Source: CAVVUC01 sp963751395 (GTDB lineage Bacteria; Verrucomicrobiota; Verrucomicrobiia; Chthoniobacterales; Chthoniobacteraceae). From it: 64,000 nt of DNA. Below the pieces are notes generated by a model. It made no database searches, was not told the origin of the DNA, and worked only from the letters and a program-made list of their open reading frames with translations. The DNA lies in contig CAVVUC010000003.1 in the NCBI GenBank assembly GCA_963751395.1, positions 248,001 to 312,000 of the forward strand, in the 5' to 3' direction. The translations under genes were made by a program, and so were the position numbers. This document shows positions 37,301 through 44,860 of this stretch, in pieces (the first letter of the stretch is position 1; the number at the start of each line of letters is the position of its first letter).

Positions 37301-37531
37301 GGTGGCATCCCGAGCGATCAGAAGCAGATGAGCCACTCCATCGACTATCTGGTGGTTGGATCGGAAGGCAGCAAGGTGTGGAGCAAAGGCTCTTACGGGA
37401 ACAAGATTCAATCCGCAATTCTTACGCGCCGAGAACACGGCAAGCCTGCGATCATAGCGGAGGAGCATTGGGTCGCTGCTTTGAAGCAAGTCGATCCGCA
37501 AATATCCCTTCTGGATAGCAGCAATGAGTGA
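34337..37531 (+). CDS. ligA: NAD-dependent DNA ligase with insertions and a second BRCT domain
   Basis: The 1064-residue protein is much longer than the usual ~670. The adenylation domain holds the nucleotide-binding Lys near 142 (MEPKVDGVSIGVHY, KxDG), and TRGDGQLGDDITANLRTV is canonical. The Zn region has two CxxC pairs (near 447 and 493) plus CNNIAGCPAQ, about 60 residues longer than normal. The HhH region contains an insertion, BRCT1 begins near 755 and a divergent BRCT2 near 960 (AGKTFLFTGQFSYGSRKDCQ). GC content drops in the inserted parts, so the gene looks mosaic. It seals nicks in replication and repair, if active. Confidence 0.9.
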   Translation: MSNSEIQKAREQVAKLRQEIEEHNRRYYVEAAPAVSDYEYDQVYRELGELEAKFPELLTPDSPTQRVGGAPTEGFARVKHLQPMLSLEKVDAAGHPDNVKEPDREKRNREQDENTLPRLIDFDKTIRKLLGCDRVEYVMEPKVDGVSIGVHYRDGKLALGVTRGDGQLGDDITANLRTVRGIPLRLNLENPPALLEVRGEAYIATEDFDKLNAKLAGADEKTFPNARNATAGALKQLDPRLVARRPISAVFYAVGACEGIEFETHAQMLEALGKFGLPTQRRWWVCKDIEEVLRRYREEVVCNYDEQRDLRRQLPYEIDGIVLKVNRIANWARIPSKTRSPGYAIVHKPIPWITPAETVLRDITIQVGRTGVLTPVAELEPVFVQGSTISRATLHNEDEIRRKDIRIGDTVVIRKAGMVIPEVLEVVKTKRPVNAKEFDLFKFVDGKCPQCSSPIQRDPRFRVVASCSNTQKIGKRFVCVYETDDLNLVGEKCPKCGSIMERKAVYADWLCNNIAGCPAQSVRRIEHFAQRKALDIESLGGIVAEKLVERGLVKEPLDLFDLKLDQLAKLNLGTHDEPRMFGAKNAAKVIEALERARTLPLHRWIHALAISEIGEESAHDLAGFFLDFESLPDSQVLRDAAALGELREQIGLNIVPRNWEDQGLSKAEIIQRRANQKDLKRQANPFGQRLIESGFAKLGTGENSAPWQAVLLVGPVAAKSLLNWCASPLGQATLRRMRELNISPKGREPSAKSSPLAGKTFVLTGTLPTLSRDEASALIRQAGGNVTGSVSKNTDYLLAGAEAGSKLAKAQELGVPVISEGEFQAMLGKFSSEPARQTRTYVLKTTESATTDHATNRQKKVLRFFGIPFGPKLSRGAAGLKIEALLGDEANRERWRKYVFLTRDFDSDTDQLKPFSNADLDEVKVPEGWSGQQAVAEFREELVAKVVDQESPFDSPPPRVVFAGKTFLFTGQFSYGSRKDCQKAVALHGGIPSDQKQMSHSIDYLVVGSEGSKVWSKGSYGNKIQSAILTRREHGKPAIIAEEHWVAALKQVDPQISLLDSSNE

Positions 37532-37636
37532 TTGTTCTTTACTCGTTCGAAGCTGCGCTTCGAGGTAATTGGCGGGGCCGCTCCGATTGCGGAAACCGTC
37601 TTGCCGCTGCGCGCCGTGCGTGGTTTATTCCCGCGC

Positions 37637-37852
37637 ATGAGTACGCTGCAAGAAATTGAAGCCGCCATTGCGCAACTGCCGCCGCCGCAGGTGGAGGAGG
37701 TGGCGGAATGGCTGTCTGCGTATCGTGCCCGGCGGTCGGGCGGCAAGTCCGCCGGCTCACTGGCATCGCTGGCCGGTTCATGGCAGGAGGATGCCGCCTT
37801 TGACGCAGCGGTGCAGGCGTTCGAGCAAGTGGACGAGTCGATGTGGCGATGA
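37637..37852 (+). CDS. Antitoxin of a VapBC-type pair
   Basis: The 71-residue acidic/amphipathic protein (MSTLQEIEAAIAQLPPPQVEEVAEWLSAY split as MSTLQEIEAAIAQLPPPQ and VEEVAEWLSAY) overlaps the toxin start by four bases (ATGA). The DNA-binding part is not recognisable; the role follows from position and size. Confidence 0.75.
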   Translation: MSTLQEIEAAIAQLPPPQVEEVAEWLSAYRARRSGGKSAGSLASLAGSWQEDAAFDAAVQAFEQVDESMWR

Positions 37853-38232
37853 ACGTGGCGCTGGACACGAACGCCTACAGCGATTTCATGCGCGGTGTGC
37901 CGGCGCGGGTGAACGTGGTGACGACGGCGACGCGACTGTTTCTGCCGCTCTTTGTGCTGGGAGAATTGCGCGCGGGCTTCGCCGCCGGGAGCCGTGAGAC
38001 AAGCCATGCGGCAAACCTTCAACGCTTTCTTGAAAGCCCACAGGTGAGTGTGTTGCTGCCAGATGAAGCGACAACGGAACACTATGCGCGGCTCTTTGCG
38101 GGACTGCGTCTCGCCGGAGCAGCGATCCCGACAAACGATCTCTGGATTGCGGCACTGGCTGTGCAGCATCAACTGGTGCTCTGCACCTCGGATGACCATT
38201 TCCAAAGGATTCCGCAACTCCAGCTTTGCTAA
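37849..38232 (+). CDS. vapC: PIN-domain toxin, VapC-like
   Basis: The 127-residue PIN ribonuclease has acidic residues in place: Asp near the N-terminus (LDTNAYSDFMRG), Glu (LGELRAGFAAG) and Asp (PTNDLWIAALAV). It probably cleaves tRNA or rRNA when released from its antitoxin. It starts at ATG 37849 and ends overlapping, tail to tail, a HicB-like gene. Confidence 0.88.
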   Translation: MNVALDTNAYSDFMRGVPARVNVVTTATRLFLPLFVLGELRAGFAAGSRETSHAANLQRFLESPQVSVLLPDEATTEHYARLFAGLRLAGAAIPTNDLWIAALAVQHQLVLCTSDDHFQRIPQLQLC

Positions 38233-38453
38233 CTGGCACAGACCTTGTCTGCGAATGGACGCTTATTCTCGCGCACGAGATGCAGGCGAACGACGTCCGG
38301 CTTGGGCTGGTCGAAAAAGTAACCGGCAACCGACTCCCGGACATTGGCGCGCAATTCGTCCCATGTGCCGGCCTGCGTAAAAATGTCGTGCGAAAGGCAC
38401 TCGGCGACAAAGCCTCCATCGGCCTCCTGCGTCACACTGAAAACAAGTTCCAT
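38229..38453 (-). CDS. HicB-like antitoxin, apparently without HicA
   Basis: The 74-residue protein has the HicB/DUF1902 fold pattern (VFSVTQEADGGFVAECLSH, TQAGTWDELRANVRESVAGYF). The start is ATG 38453; the longer open frame is noise. No HicA toxin lies on either side, so it is an orphan or a remnant. Confidence 0.7.
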   Translation of the reverse strand: MELVFSVTQEADGGFVAECLSHDIFTQAGTWDELRANVRESVAGYFFDQPKPDVVRLHLVRENKRPFADKVCAS

Positions 38454-38722
38454 GTCGGGAGCATCGCAGAACAGCGGGATCAAAACAAGGTGGTTCGTCT
38501 GGTTACGAAGCGGAACGCCCTTACCGCCGCATGGCAGGCGTTGTTGATTCCCGCTCCAGAGCGGCATGATCAAGCTCTACGCAGAAATGCACCTGCCGAA
38601 TGGCGGTGAGCCATCCTGCAGCGAATGCCACAGCGGCGCGAGTCCGAAGAGTTGAGCCGCATCGGGTTTCAGGCATCTGTTGGCAAACGCTGTCTTTGAT
38701 CGTAAAGGTGGCAGCGAAATCC

Positions 38723-39379
38723 ATGAGCAAATCATCCGCGCGAAATCGCAACCCCGTTCCCAGCCCGGTCACGCCCCCGGCTGCGGCTACGATCGCGATC
38801 ATCGCACTTGTCGCGTTTCTGGCCGGCGCTGCAGTGACATGGCTGATCATGCGTGAGCATTCGGCACCGATAGAGCCGCCGACGTTTGTCGCCCAGGGAC
38901 CGGCCGGTCTCGTTGAAAGCCCCGTGGCTGCCGCCCCGCCCGATGTGTCGCAACTCCCGCCGGGGCAGGCTGCGGTGACGCTCGGCAACTGGAACTACGA
39001 TCACAAGAACTGGCCCAAGGCCATCGAGCTTTATCAGCGGGCGATTTCACTCGGCATCAATAACCCGGACGTGCGGACCGATCTCGGCAACGCGTTTCGT
39101 TTTTCCGGCGAACCCCGGAAGGCGCTGGAGCAATACAAAATCGCCCAGCGCCAGAACCCGCAGCACGAGAACAGCTTTTTCAACGCGGCAACGCTCTATG
39201 CGCAGGTGCTAAACGAGCCGATGAACGCCATCGGCGCGTTGCAGGATTACTTGCGCCGCTTTCCGAACGGCGAGAAGGCCGGCGTCGCCCGGCAGATTCT
39301 ACAGGAGACGGATCTGCGTGCGGTTACCGGCAGCCAGTCGGGTAATACTCCTCAAAAGCCCCCCGCGGAACTTCCGTAG
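38723..39379 (+). CDS. Membrane-anchored TPR protein
   Basis: The 218-residue protein starts at ATG 38723. A basic N-terminus and one transmembrane helix (TIAIIALVAFLAGAAVTWLI) precede a Pro/Ala linker and about three TPR units (AVTLGNWNYDHKNWPKAIEL, DVRTDLGNAFRFSGEPRKAL, ENSFFNAATLYAQVL). Probably a scaffold on the outer face of the membrane; partner unknown. Confidence 0.85.
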   Translation: MSKSSARNRNPVPSPVTPPAAATIAIIALVAFLAGAAVTWLIMREHSAPIEPPTFVAQGPAGLVESPVAAAPPDVSQLPPGQAAVTLGNWNYDHKNWPKAIELYQRAISLGINNPDVRTDLGNAFRFSGEPRKALEQYKIAQRQNPQHENSFFNAATLYAQVLNEPMNAIGALQDYLRRFPNGEKAGVARQILQETDLRAVTGSQSGNTPQKPPAELP

Positions 39380-39397
39380 ATTTGCCCCGTGGGCCGG

Positions 39398-40558
39398 TCA
39401 GGCAGCGGCGTTCATCTGCCGCAGCTTCGTGATCAATCCAGGCAAAGCGTGCAGCGCCTTTTCGACATCGTGCCGCGAGTTGAACCGGCTGAACGAGAAA
39501 CGCAGGCTGCTGCGAGCCCGCTCGGTGCTGAAGCCCATCGCCTTGAGGACATGCGACGGATGAATCGAGCCGGTGGTGCAGGCCGAGCCGGCGGAGCAGC
39601 AGATGTGGTGCTTGTCCAAAAGCAGCAGCACCGCTTCCGAGTCGATGCCCTCGAACGCGACGCTCGAAGTGTTCGGAAGCCGGTGCTCGCGGTCGCCGTT
39701 GACCTGCGTATCGGCGATCTGCTCGAGCACGGCGGTTTCAAATTCATCGCGGAGCGCGCGGACATCGCGGTTCTCGTGGCCCATGAACTCTGCGGCGATT
39801 TCGCACGCCTTGCCGAGGCCGACGATGGAGGCGACGTTTTCCGTGCCGGCGCGCTTGCCGTGCTCCTGCCCGCCGCCGATCAGATACGGATTGAACCGTG
39901 TGCGACGGCTGACGTAGAGAACGCCGACGCCTTTCGGGCAATGCAGCTTGTGGCCCGACACCGAGAGAAAATTGATCTTCGATTCCGCGAGGTTGATCGG
40001 AATTTTCCCCACCGCCTGAACCGCGTCGGTGTGAAACAGCGTCTTTTTTTTGTGAACGATCGCGGCGATTTCCTCGATGGGAAAAAGCACGCCGGTCTCG
40101 TTGTTCGCCCACATCGTGGAAACGATCGCGGTGTCCGGGCGGATCGCTGATTCGAGTTCGTGGAGGTCGATGTGGCCGAGTTCGTTCACGCCGAGCCAGG
40201 TCACTTCGTACCCGCGTTTCGCCAGCAGTTCGCAATGCTTCGTGATCGCGCTGTGCTCGACGCGCGTGGTCACGACGTGCTGGCGGTCGGGATCGATCTG
40301 CAACGCCAACGCGATGGCCGAGTTGTTCGACTCAGTGCCGCAGCTTGTGAAAAGGATTTCGCCCGGTTCCGTACCGAGCAGGTCGGCGACCCGCTGGCGC
40401 GCCTTCTCGATCGCCTTGGCGACGCGAGAGCCGAACGAATAGGCGCTCGATGGGTTGCCGTAAAACTCCGTCAGGTAGGGCATCATCTCCGCAACGACGG
40501 CGGGATCGACCTGCGTTGTCGCGTTGTTATCGAGATAGATGGTGTGCTCCCTGGACAT
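39398..40558 (-). CDS. Cysteine desulfurase, IscS/NifS family
   Basis: The 386-residue PLP enzyme starts at MSREHTIYLDNNATTQ (ATG 40558). The PLP lysine is in SVSGHKLHCPKG near 203, and the persulfide Cys is in CCSAGSACTTGS near 320-326. It releases sulfur from cysteine for Fe-S clusters, tRNA thiolation or thiamine. No iscU or sufE lies nearby; thiE is 1 kb away. Family members are named iscS or nifS; I do not choose. Confidence 0.93.
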   Translation of the reverse strand: MSREHTIYLDNNATTQVDPAVVAEMMPYLTEFYGNPSSAYSFGSRVAKAIEKARQRVADLLGTEPGEILFTSCGTESNNSAIALALQIDPDRQHVVTTRVEHSAITKHCELLAKRGYEVTWLGVNELGHIDLHELESAIRPDTAIVSTMWANNETGVLFPIEEIAAIVHKKKTLFHTDAVQAVGKIPINLAESKINFLSVSGHKLHCPKGVGVLYVSRRTRFNPYLIGGGQEHGKRAGTENVASIVGLGKACEIAAEFMGHENRDVRALRDEFETAVLEQIADTQVNGDREHRLPNTSSVAFEGIDSEAVLLLLDKHHICCSAGSACTTGSIHPSHVLKAMGFSTERARSSLRFSFSRFNSRHDVEKALHALPGLITKLRQMNAAA

Positions 40559-40665
40559 GGCGAGCGGCGAAACTAACGCAAACCCGCAACCCGCGCCAAT
40601 CAGTTTTCGCGGATGGGACATTAGCGGCATCGCCTGCTTCGCCATGTAATCGCGGATTTTGTTCT

Positions 40666-40692
40666 CGTTCCCAAAGTGGGGCTTTGGGAACG
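40666..40692. repeat. CGTTCCCAAA palindrome, copy 1
   Basis: CGTTCCCAAA and TTTGGGAACG are separated by a 7-base loop. It lies upstream of hicAB; a second copy lies just downstream. The 40559-40916 region has no supported gene besides this. Confidence 0.9.
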
Positions 40693-40916
40693 CACTTGCC
40701 GGGGCAATTGCATTGCAGGGAGGGTGGCGGGCTTCTCAACGCTCCGGTTTTGCCGCCCCTTGCCGCGAAGCAGAGCTTCCACCACGAGGACTCGTAACGA
40801 AGTTGCATTTGGGCGCACGCTTGTTTTCGAAGCTGTGCTTCGTTCCGCCGCCTCAAACCGGCAGACTCTGCATCGCAGATGTTGACGTAAAATGGACGAG
40901 TGAACAGCATCGCTGC

Positions 40917-41102
40917 GTGAAAGTCCGCGACGCCATCAAGCTCATCGAAGAGGACGGCTGGTATCTCGCGCGGACACGCGGAAGTCACCGGCAATACAAG
41001 CATCGGGCCAAGCGCGGCCTGGTCACGATTGCTGGCAAGCCCGGCGACGAGCTTGCACCCGGCACGAAGAACAGTATTCTCAAGCAAGCAGGACTGAAAT
41101 GA
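40917..41102 (+). CDS. hicA: HicA-type mRNA interferase toxin
   Basis: A 61-residue double-stranded-RNA-binding-fold protein: VKVRDAIKLIEEDGWYLARTRG, the catalytic His in GSHRQYKH, then LVTIAGKPGDELAPGTKNSI. GTG 40917 is the best start, since the ORF upstream is unrelated. The end overlaps hicB by ATGA. Confidence 0.9.
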   Translation: MKVRDAIKLIEEDGWYLARTRGSHRQYKHRAKRGLVTIAGKPGDELAPGTKNSILKQAGLK

Positions 41103-41317
41103 GCCGTTACTTAATCATCATCGAAGAGACGCCCACGGGCTGTTCCGCTTATTCGCCGGATTTGCCGGGTTGCATCGCGACTGGCCGGACGCGCGATGAG
41201 GTGCAGCGCGAGATGCACGATGCCATCGAATTTCATATCGAGGGACTGCGTGAGGAGGGATTGCCGGTTCCCGAGCCAGCATCAAGCGCAGAATACGTGG
41301 AAGTTGCGCTGGCTTAG
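41099..41317 (+). CDS. hicB: HicB-type antitoxin
   Basis: The 72-residue protein has the partial RNase H-like HicB fold (YLIIIEETPTGCSAYSPDLP, GCIATGRTRDEVQREMHDAIEFHIEGL) but no C-terminal DNA-binding domain. It is in the hicA-hicB order with translational overlap, and appears intact. Confidence 0.92.
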   Translation: MSRYLIIIEETPTGCSAYSPDLPGCIATGRTRDEVQREMHDAIEFHIEGLREEGLPVPEPASSAEYVEVALA

Positions 41318-41330
41318 CGTGGGTTCGCCT

Positions 41331-41359
41331 CGTTCCCAAACTTCGTCTATTTGGGAACG
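41331..41359. repeat. CGTTCCCAAA palindrome, copy 2
   Basis: Same arms as copy 1 with a different 9-base loop, 14 bp after hicB. The two copies bracket the hicAB operon. Confidence 0.9.
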
Positions 41360-41507
41360 CATGCGCTGTCTTGAACCTCCGTTTCCATCGCGGCTGAAAA
41401 GCGTGCCCTGATCCGGGCGGCGTCTGAACTTCCCTGCGCCGCAACTGGTCGAGCTTGAGATTTGCCTCAGCGCACCCACTTTGATTTACTGACCGGCACT
41501 TGGAAAA

Positions 41508-42161
41508 ATGAATACCATCGCCGGCTGCCATCTCTACGGAATCCTCGACCTCGGCTACGTCGCGCCGGAGCGCGTGTGCGACGTGGTCCGGCAAATGATC
41601 GACGGCGGCATTGATGTGCTGCAATTGCGCGCGAAGAATTTCGACGAGGAGAAAATCCAGGAGATCGGCGATCGCATCGTGCCGCTCACGGAACCGGCCG
41701 GAGTGCCGCTCATCATCAACGACTTTCCCGAACTCGTGCCCGCCATCGGCGCGCAGGGGGCACACGTCGGCCAGGACGATCGCGCGGTTGCCGATGCGCG
41801 CTGGCGGGCGGGTCGCGCGCTCGCAGGCGAAGTGCCGCCGCCGATCATCGGCAGATCGACGCACTCCGTCGAACAGGCCGTCGCCGCCGAGCGCGAGGGC
41901 GCGGACTACATCGGCTTCGGCCCGCTTTTTCCCACGCCGACAAAACCGGGCCGCCCCGCGATCGGCCTCGACGACATCCGCCGCGTGCATGAGCTGGTGA
42001 AGATTCCGATTTTTTGTATTGGCGGCATCAAGCGGGAGAATCTGGCTTCGGTGCTCGCCGCGGGGGCGCGTCGCGTCGTGATCGTCTCCGGCATCCTCCA
42101 GGCCGCCAACATCGCCGGTTACACGCGAGAGGTGAAGGCGATGGTGGCCGCGCAGGTCTGA
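41508..42161 (+). CDS. thiE: Thiamine-phosphate synthase
   Basis: The 217-residue TIM-barrel protein condenses HMP-PP and the thiazole phosphate. Family blocks are VLQLRAKNFDE, PLIINDFPELV, AHVGQDDRAVADAR, IGRSTHSVEQAVAAEREGADYIGFGPLFPTPTKPG, and IPIFCIGGIKRENLASVLAAGA. The family usually has L.IND...A with Asp, which is present. It stands alone with no other thi gene and no TPP riboswitch that I can see upstream. Confidence 0.9.
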   Translation: MNTIAGCHLYGILDLGYVAPERVCDVVRQMIDGGIDVLQLRAKNFDEEKIQEIGDRIVPLTEPAGVPLIINDFPELVPAIGAQGAHVGQDDRAVADARWRAGRALAGEVPPPIIGRSTHSVEQAVAAEREGADYIGFGPLFPTPTKPGRPAIGLDDIRRVHELVKIPIFCIGGIKRENLASVLAAGARRVVIVSGILQAANIAGYTREVKAMVAAQV

Positions 42162-42165
42162 AACG

Positions 42166-42576
42166 TCACGCTTCGCCGGCGAAGACCGCGACAAACCCTG
42201 CCTGCGCAAAATGCCGGTCACCGGTCAACGCCTCGCTCAGACCTTCCCGCTCCATCACCTCGAACGAGATGCAGTCCGTGAGCGACCACGTTTTGTCGGG
42301 GCGCGCGGCGTAAAGGGAAAGACCGCTTTCATACAGCTCGTCGCTTTCACGGATAACGCGAAAACCCGGCTGGTGCTCGATCGCTTGCAGCAAGTGGGCA
42401 GCTTGCTCACGAGCCGGCGTGCTTCCCAATTTGTTTGCCGTCTCAGACAACACCCAAAGCGTCGTCACCAAAGTTTCGCGGCAGGCGCTTGCGAACCTGA
42501 CGACCTGTTGATGGTGCTGATCGCGTCGGTCCAGCAAGGCGAGGAAGAAGAACGTATCAGCAAAATAAGCACTCAC
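42166..42576 (-). CDS. vapC: PIN-domain toxin, VapC-like
   Basis: The 136-residue PIN protein has Asp7 (YFADTFFFLALLD), Glu (WVLSETANKLG) and Asp (WSLTDCISFEVMEREG, then LTGDRHFAQAGF). It starts within the antitoxin stop (ATGA overlap at 42573-42576). A candidate RNase toxin, second of two PIN pairs in the window. Confidence 0.88.
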   Translation of the reverse strand: MSAYFADTFFFLALLDRRDQHHQQVVRFASACRETLVTTLWVLSETANKLGSTPAREQAAHLLQAIEHQPGFRVIRESDELYESGLSLYAARPDKTWSLTDCISFEVMEREGLSEALTGDRHFAQAGFVAVFAGEA

Positions 42577-42791
42577 GGCTGCTGTTTCGGGGCTCCGTAG
42601 AGATAGTGATCGTGGTTGATTGCAACATCCGGGGGACCATCCCAGATGCCGACAAATGGGGCCAGGCGCTCAACCAGGGTCGGCATTGCTTCCGCGTCAG
42701 TCGCCTCTATCCGGACCTTTGTGCCATCAGGCCAGTGGACTCCCTCCGGCAGCTTGATGACTCCGTTTTCGACCGTGGCAGTGATGCTCAT
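42573..42791 (-). CDS. Antitoxin partner, DUF104/AbrB-like
   Basis: The 72-residue protein begins MSITATVENGVIKLPEGVHW PDGTKVRIE (written here in two parts), a swapped-hairpin DNA-binding start typical of DUF104 antitoxins. The C-terminal part (ERLAPFVGIWDGPPDVA) would bind the PIN toxin. Confidence 0.85.
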   Translation of the reverse strand: MSITATVENGVIKLPEGVHWPDGTKVRIEATDAEAMPTLVERLAPFVGIWDGPPDVAINHDHYLYGAPKQQP

Positions 42792-42921
42792 GGGTGCAGT
42801 CTAGCGTTCCGTCTGTTCGCCCGCAAGCGTTCACCCGGCACGTGCAGTCCGCGAGAGTTTTGAAATTTTGAGTTTGCCGCGGGTGGGCATGCCGCGTAGA
42901 GGAAACGGCGGATTGCGCTCA

Positions 42922-42953
42922 ATCCAAAATCCAAAATCTAAAATCCAAAATCC
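42922..42953. repeat. Heptamer tandem repeat before a pfkB-type gene
   Basis: Four and a half copies of ATCCAAA (one reads ATCTAAA) end three bases before the start codon, leaving no Shine-Dalgarno sequence. A related TTTTGAAATTTTGA lies about 60 bp upstream in inverted sense, so the leader could fold. Confidence 0.85.
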
Positions 42954-42956
42954 CGT

Positions 42957-43874
42957 ATGTCCGTTCTCGTCGTTGGTTCCATCGCGTTAGACACCGTCAA
43001 AACTCCCGTCGAGGAGCATGCCGATTTGCTCGGCGGCTCGGCGTCGTATGCCGCAGTGGGTGCGAGCTTTTTCACGCCCGTGAGCCTCGTCGGCGTCGTG
43101 GGCGAGGATTTTCCAAAAGAGCACATCGAATACTTCGGCTCGCGGGAGATCGACCTCGAAGGCTTGCAGGTCGTTCCTGGAAAAACTTTCCGCTGGTCGG
43201 GCGAATACCACTGGGACCTGAACACGCGCACCACGCGCAGCGTCGAGCTGAACGTGTTCGAGCATTTCACGCCGAAGCTGCCCGCGAGCTTCACCGACAC
43301 GCCTTACGTGCTGCTGGCGAACATCGCGCCGAAGCTCCAGAGCCACGTGCTCGATCAAATGAAGAGGCCGAAGTTCATCATCGCCGACACGATGGATTTG
43401 TGGATCGACATCGCGAAGGACGACCTGCTGGCGCTGCTCAAACGCGTCGATCTGCTCATTCTCAACGACGGCGAAGCGCGCCAGCTCACCGGCGAGACCA
43501 GCCTCATCAAAGCCGGCGGGCTCATTCGCAAACTCGGGCCGAAATATGTCGCGATCAAAAAGGGCGAGCACGGCTGTCTGTTGTTCGGCGAGGAAGTGTT
43601 CTTCAGTTGCGGCGCGTATCCGCTTGAAGACATCCACGACCCGACCGGCGCGGGAGACACCTTCGCGGGCGGCCTCGCGGGCTTCCTGGCAAGCACCGAC
43701 GACGGCGAGATCACGTTCGGCCGGCTGCGCAAGGCGGTCGTCTATGGCAGCGTGCTTGCGAGCTACAACGTCGAGGCCTTCAGCCTCGAACGGATGCGGC
43801 GGCTCACCAGCCAGGACGTGGACCAGCGCTACCAAATGTTCAAGCACATGAGCCATTTCGAGGTGCTCGAATAG
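42957..43874 (+). CDS. PfkB-family carbohydrate/nucleoside kinase
   Basis: The 305-residue ribokinase-fold protein has the first PfkB signature LGGSASYAAVGASFFTPVSLVG, the second DPTGAGDTFAGGLAG with catalytic Asp (GAGD) near 235, and LILNDGEARQLTG. Substrate cannot be read from sequence (adenosine, ribose and fructose kinases share this). It lies 4 bp before the site-2 protease gene, so co-transcription is likely. Confidence 0.9.
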   Translation: MSVLVVGSIALDTVKTPVEEHADLLGGSASYAAVGASFFTPVSLVGVVGEDFPKEHIEYFGSREIDLEGLQVVPGKTFRWSGEYHWDLNTRTTRSVELNVFEHFTPKLPASFTDTPYVLLANIAPKLQSHVLDQMKRPKFIIADTMDLWIDIAKDDLLALLKRVDLLILNDGEARQLTGETSLIKAGGLIRKLGPKYVAIKKGEHGCLLFGEEVFFSCGAYPLEDIHDPTGAGDTFAGGLAGFLASTDDGEITFGRLRKAVVYGSVLASYNVEAFSLERMRRLTSQDVDQRYQMFKHMSHFEVLE

Positions 43875-43878
43875 CGCG

Positions 43879-44793
43879 ATGTTGCCGACTCAGAACGGCG
43901 CGATCCGGCTTTTCCGTTTCGCGGGGATCACGGTCTTTCTCCACTGGTCGTGGTTCGTCGTCGCCGTTTTTGAATTGAACGTGCGCCGCGGGAATTACAC
44001 CTCGCCGGTCTGGAACGCGGCGGAATACCTCTCGCTGTTTCTGATCGTGCTTCTCCACGAATTCGGTCACTCGCTCGCGTGCCGGCAGGTGGGCGGGCGC
44101 GCCGAGCAGATCGTCCTCTGGCCGCTGGGCGGTGTCGCTTATGTCGCGCCGCCGCCGCGTCCCGGAGCGGTTTTGTGGAGCATTGCGGCGGGGCCGCTCG
44201 TGAATGTCCTGCTGGTGCCGGTCCTGTTTCTCCTCAAAGTGGTGGCGGTCAAGTCGGGATGGGTGGAGGCGACACCGGACATTTACCGGTTCCTAAAGGC
44301 GCTCGGGCTGATCAATCTGGTACTGCTCGTGTTCAACATGATGCCCGTCTATCCGCTCGACGGCGGACAAATCCTCCAGTCGCTGTTGTGGTTCGTGATC
44401 GGGCGTGCGCGAAGTCTGACTGTGAGCAGCGCGATCGGTTTCGTCGCCGGCGGCGCGCTGCTGGTGTTCGCCATTTTGAAGGGACAAATCTGGATCGGCA
44501 TCATGGCGGCGTTCATCCTGATGCGCTGTGTCGAAGGGTTCAAGAGCGCCCGGCTTCTCGCGGAGATGCTCAAGGAACCGCGCCACGCCGGTTTCGCGTG
44601 TCCTTCCTGCAAAGAAGCTCCGCGCGTCGGGGATTTCTGGCGCTGCGACCAATGCGGAACGCCGTTCGACACGTTTGCTTCGGGGGCGACATGCCCAAAC
44701 TGCAACGCACGGTTTGCAACGGCGGGCTGTCCCGATTGTCACCGCATGAACACGATCTCTGACTGGCTTGCGGCAGGGAGCGCGCGGCGTTAG
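43879..44793 (+). CDS. Site-2 protease (M50) with C-terminal zinc ribbon
   Basis: The 304-residue membrane metalloprotease has the zinc motif HEFGH near 57 (LLHEFGHSLACRQVGG) and the second metal segment MPVYPLDGGQIL. Five or six helices are followed by a cytosolic tail with several CxxC pairs (CPSC, CDQC, CPNC, CPDC), a double zinc ribbon. S2P enzymes cut within membranes in signalling; the ribbon may recruit substrate. Substrate unknown. Confidence 0.9.
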   Translation: MLPTQNGAIRLFRFAGITVFLHWSWFVVAVFELNVRRGNYTSPVWNAAEYLSLFLIVLLHEFGHSLACRQVGGRAEQIVLWPLGGVAYVAPPPRPGAVLWSIAAGPLVNVLLVPVLFLLKVVAVKSGWVEATPDIYRFLKALGLINLVLLVFNMMPVYPLDGGQILQSLLWFVIGRARSLTVSSAIGFVAGGALLVFAILKGQIWIGIMAAFILMRCVEGFKSARLLAEMLKEPRHAGFACPSCKEAPRVGDFWRCDQCGTPFDTFASGATCPNCNARFATAGCPDCHRMNTISDWLAAGSARR

Positions 44794-44860
44794 CGGCAGC
44801 CGTCCGAGGACTGGAGAGAAGGCTTGAAACGCAGTTGGTGGATGTGGTTGCCTGTTGCCA

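Noticed and set aside
41318..41507. TPP riboswitch before thiE
   Set aside because: No thi-box core such as CTGAGA with ACCTGA spacing was found; the region holds a palindrome instead.
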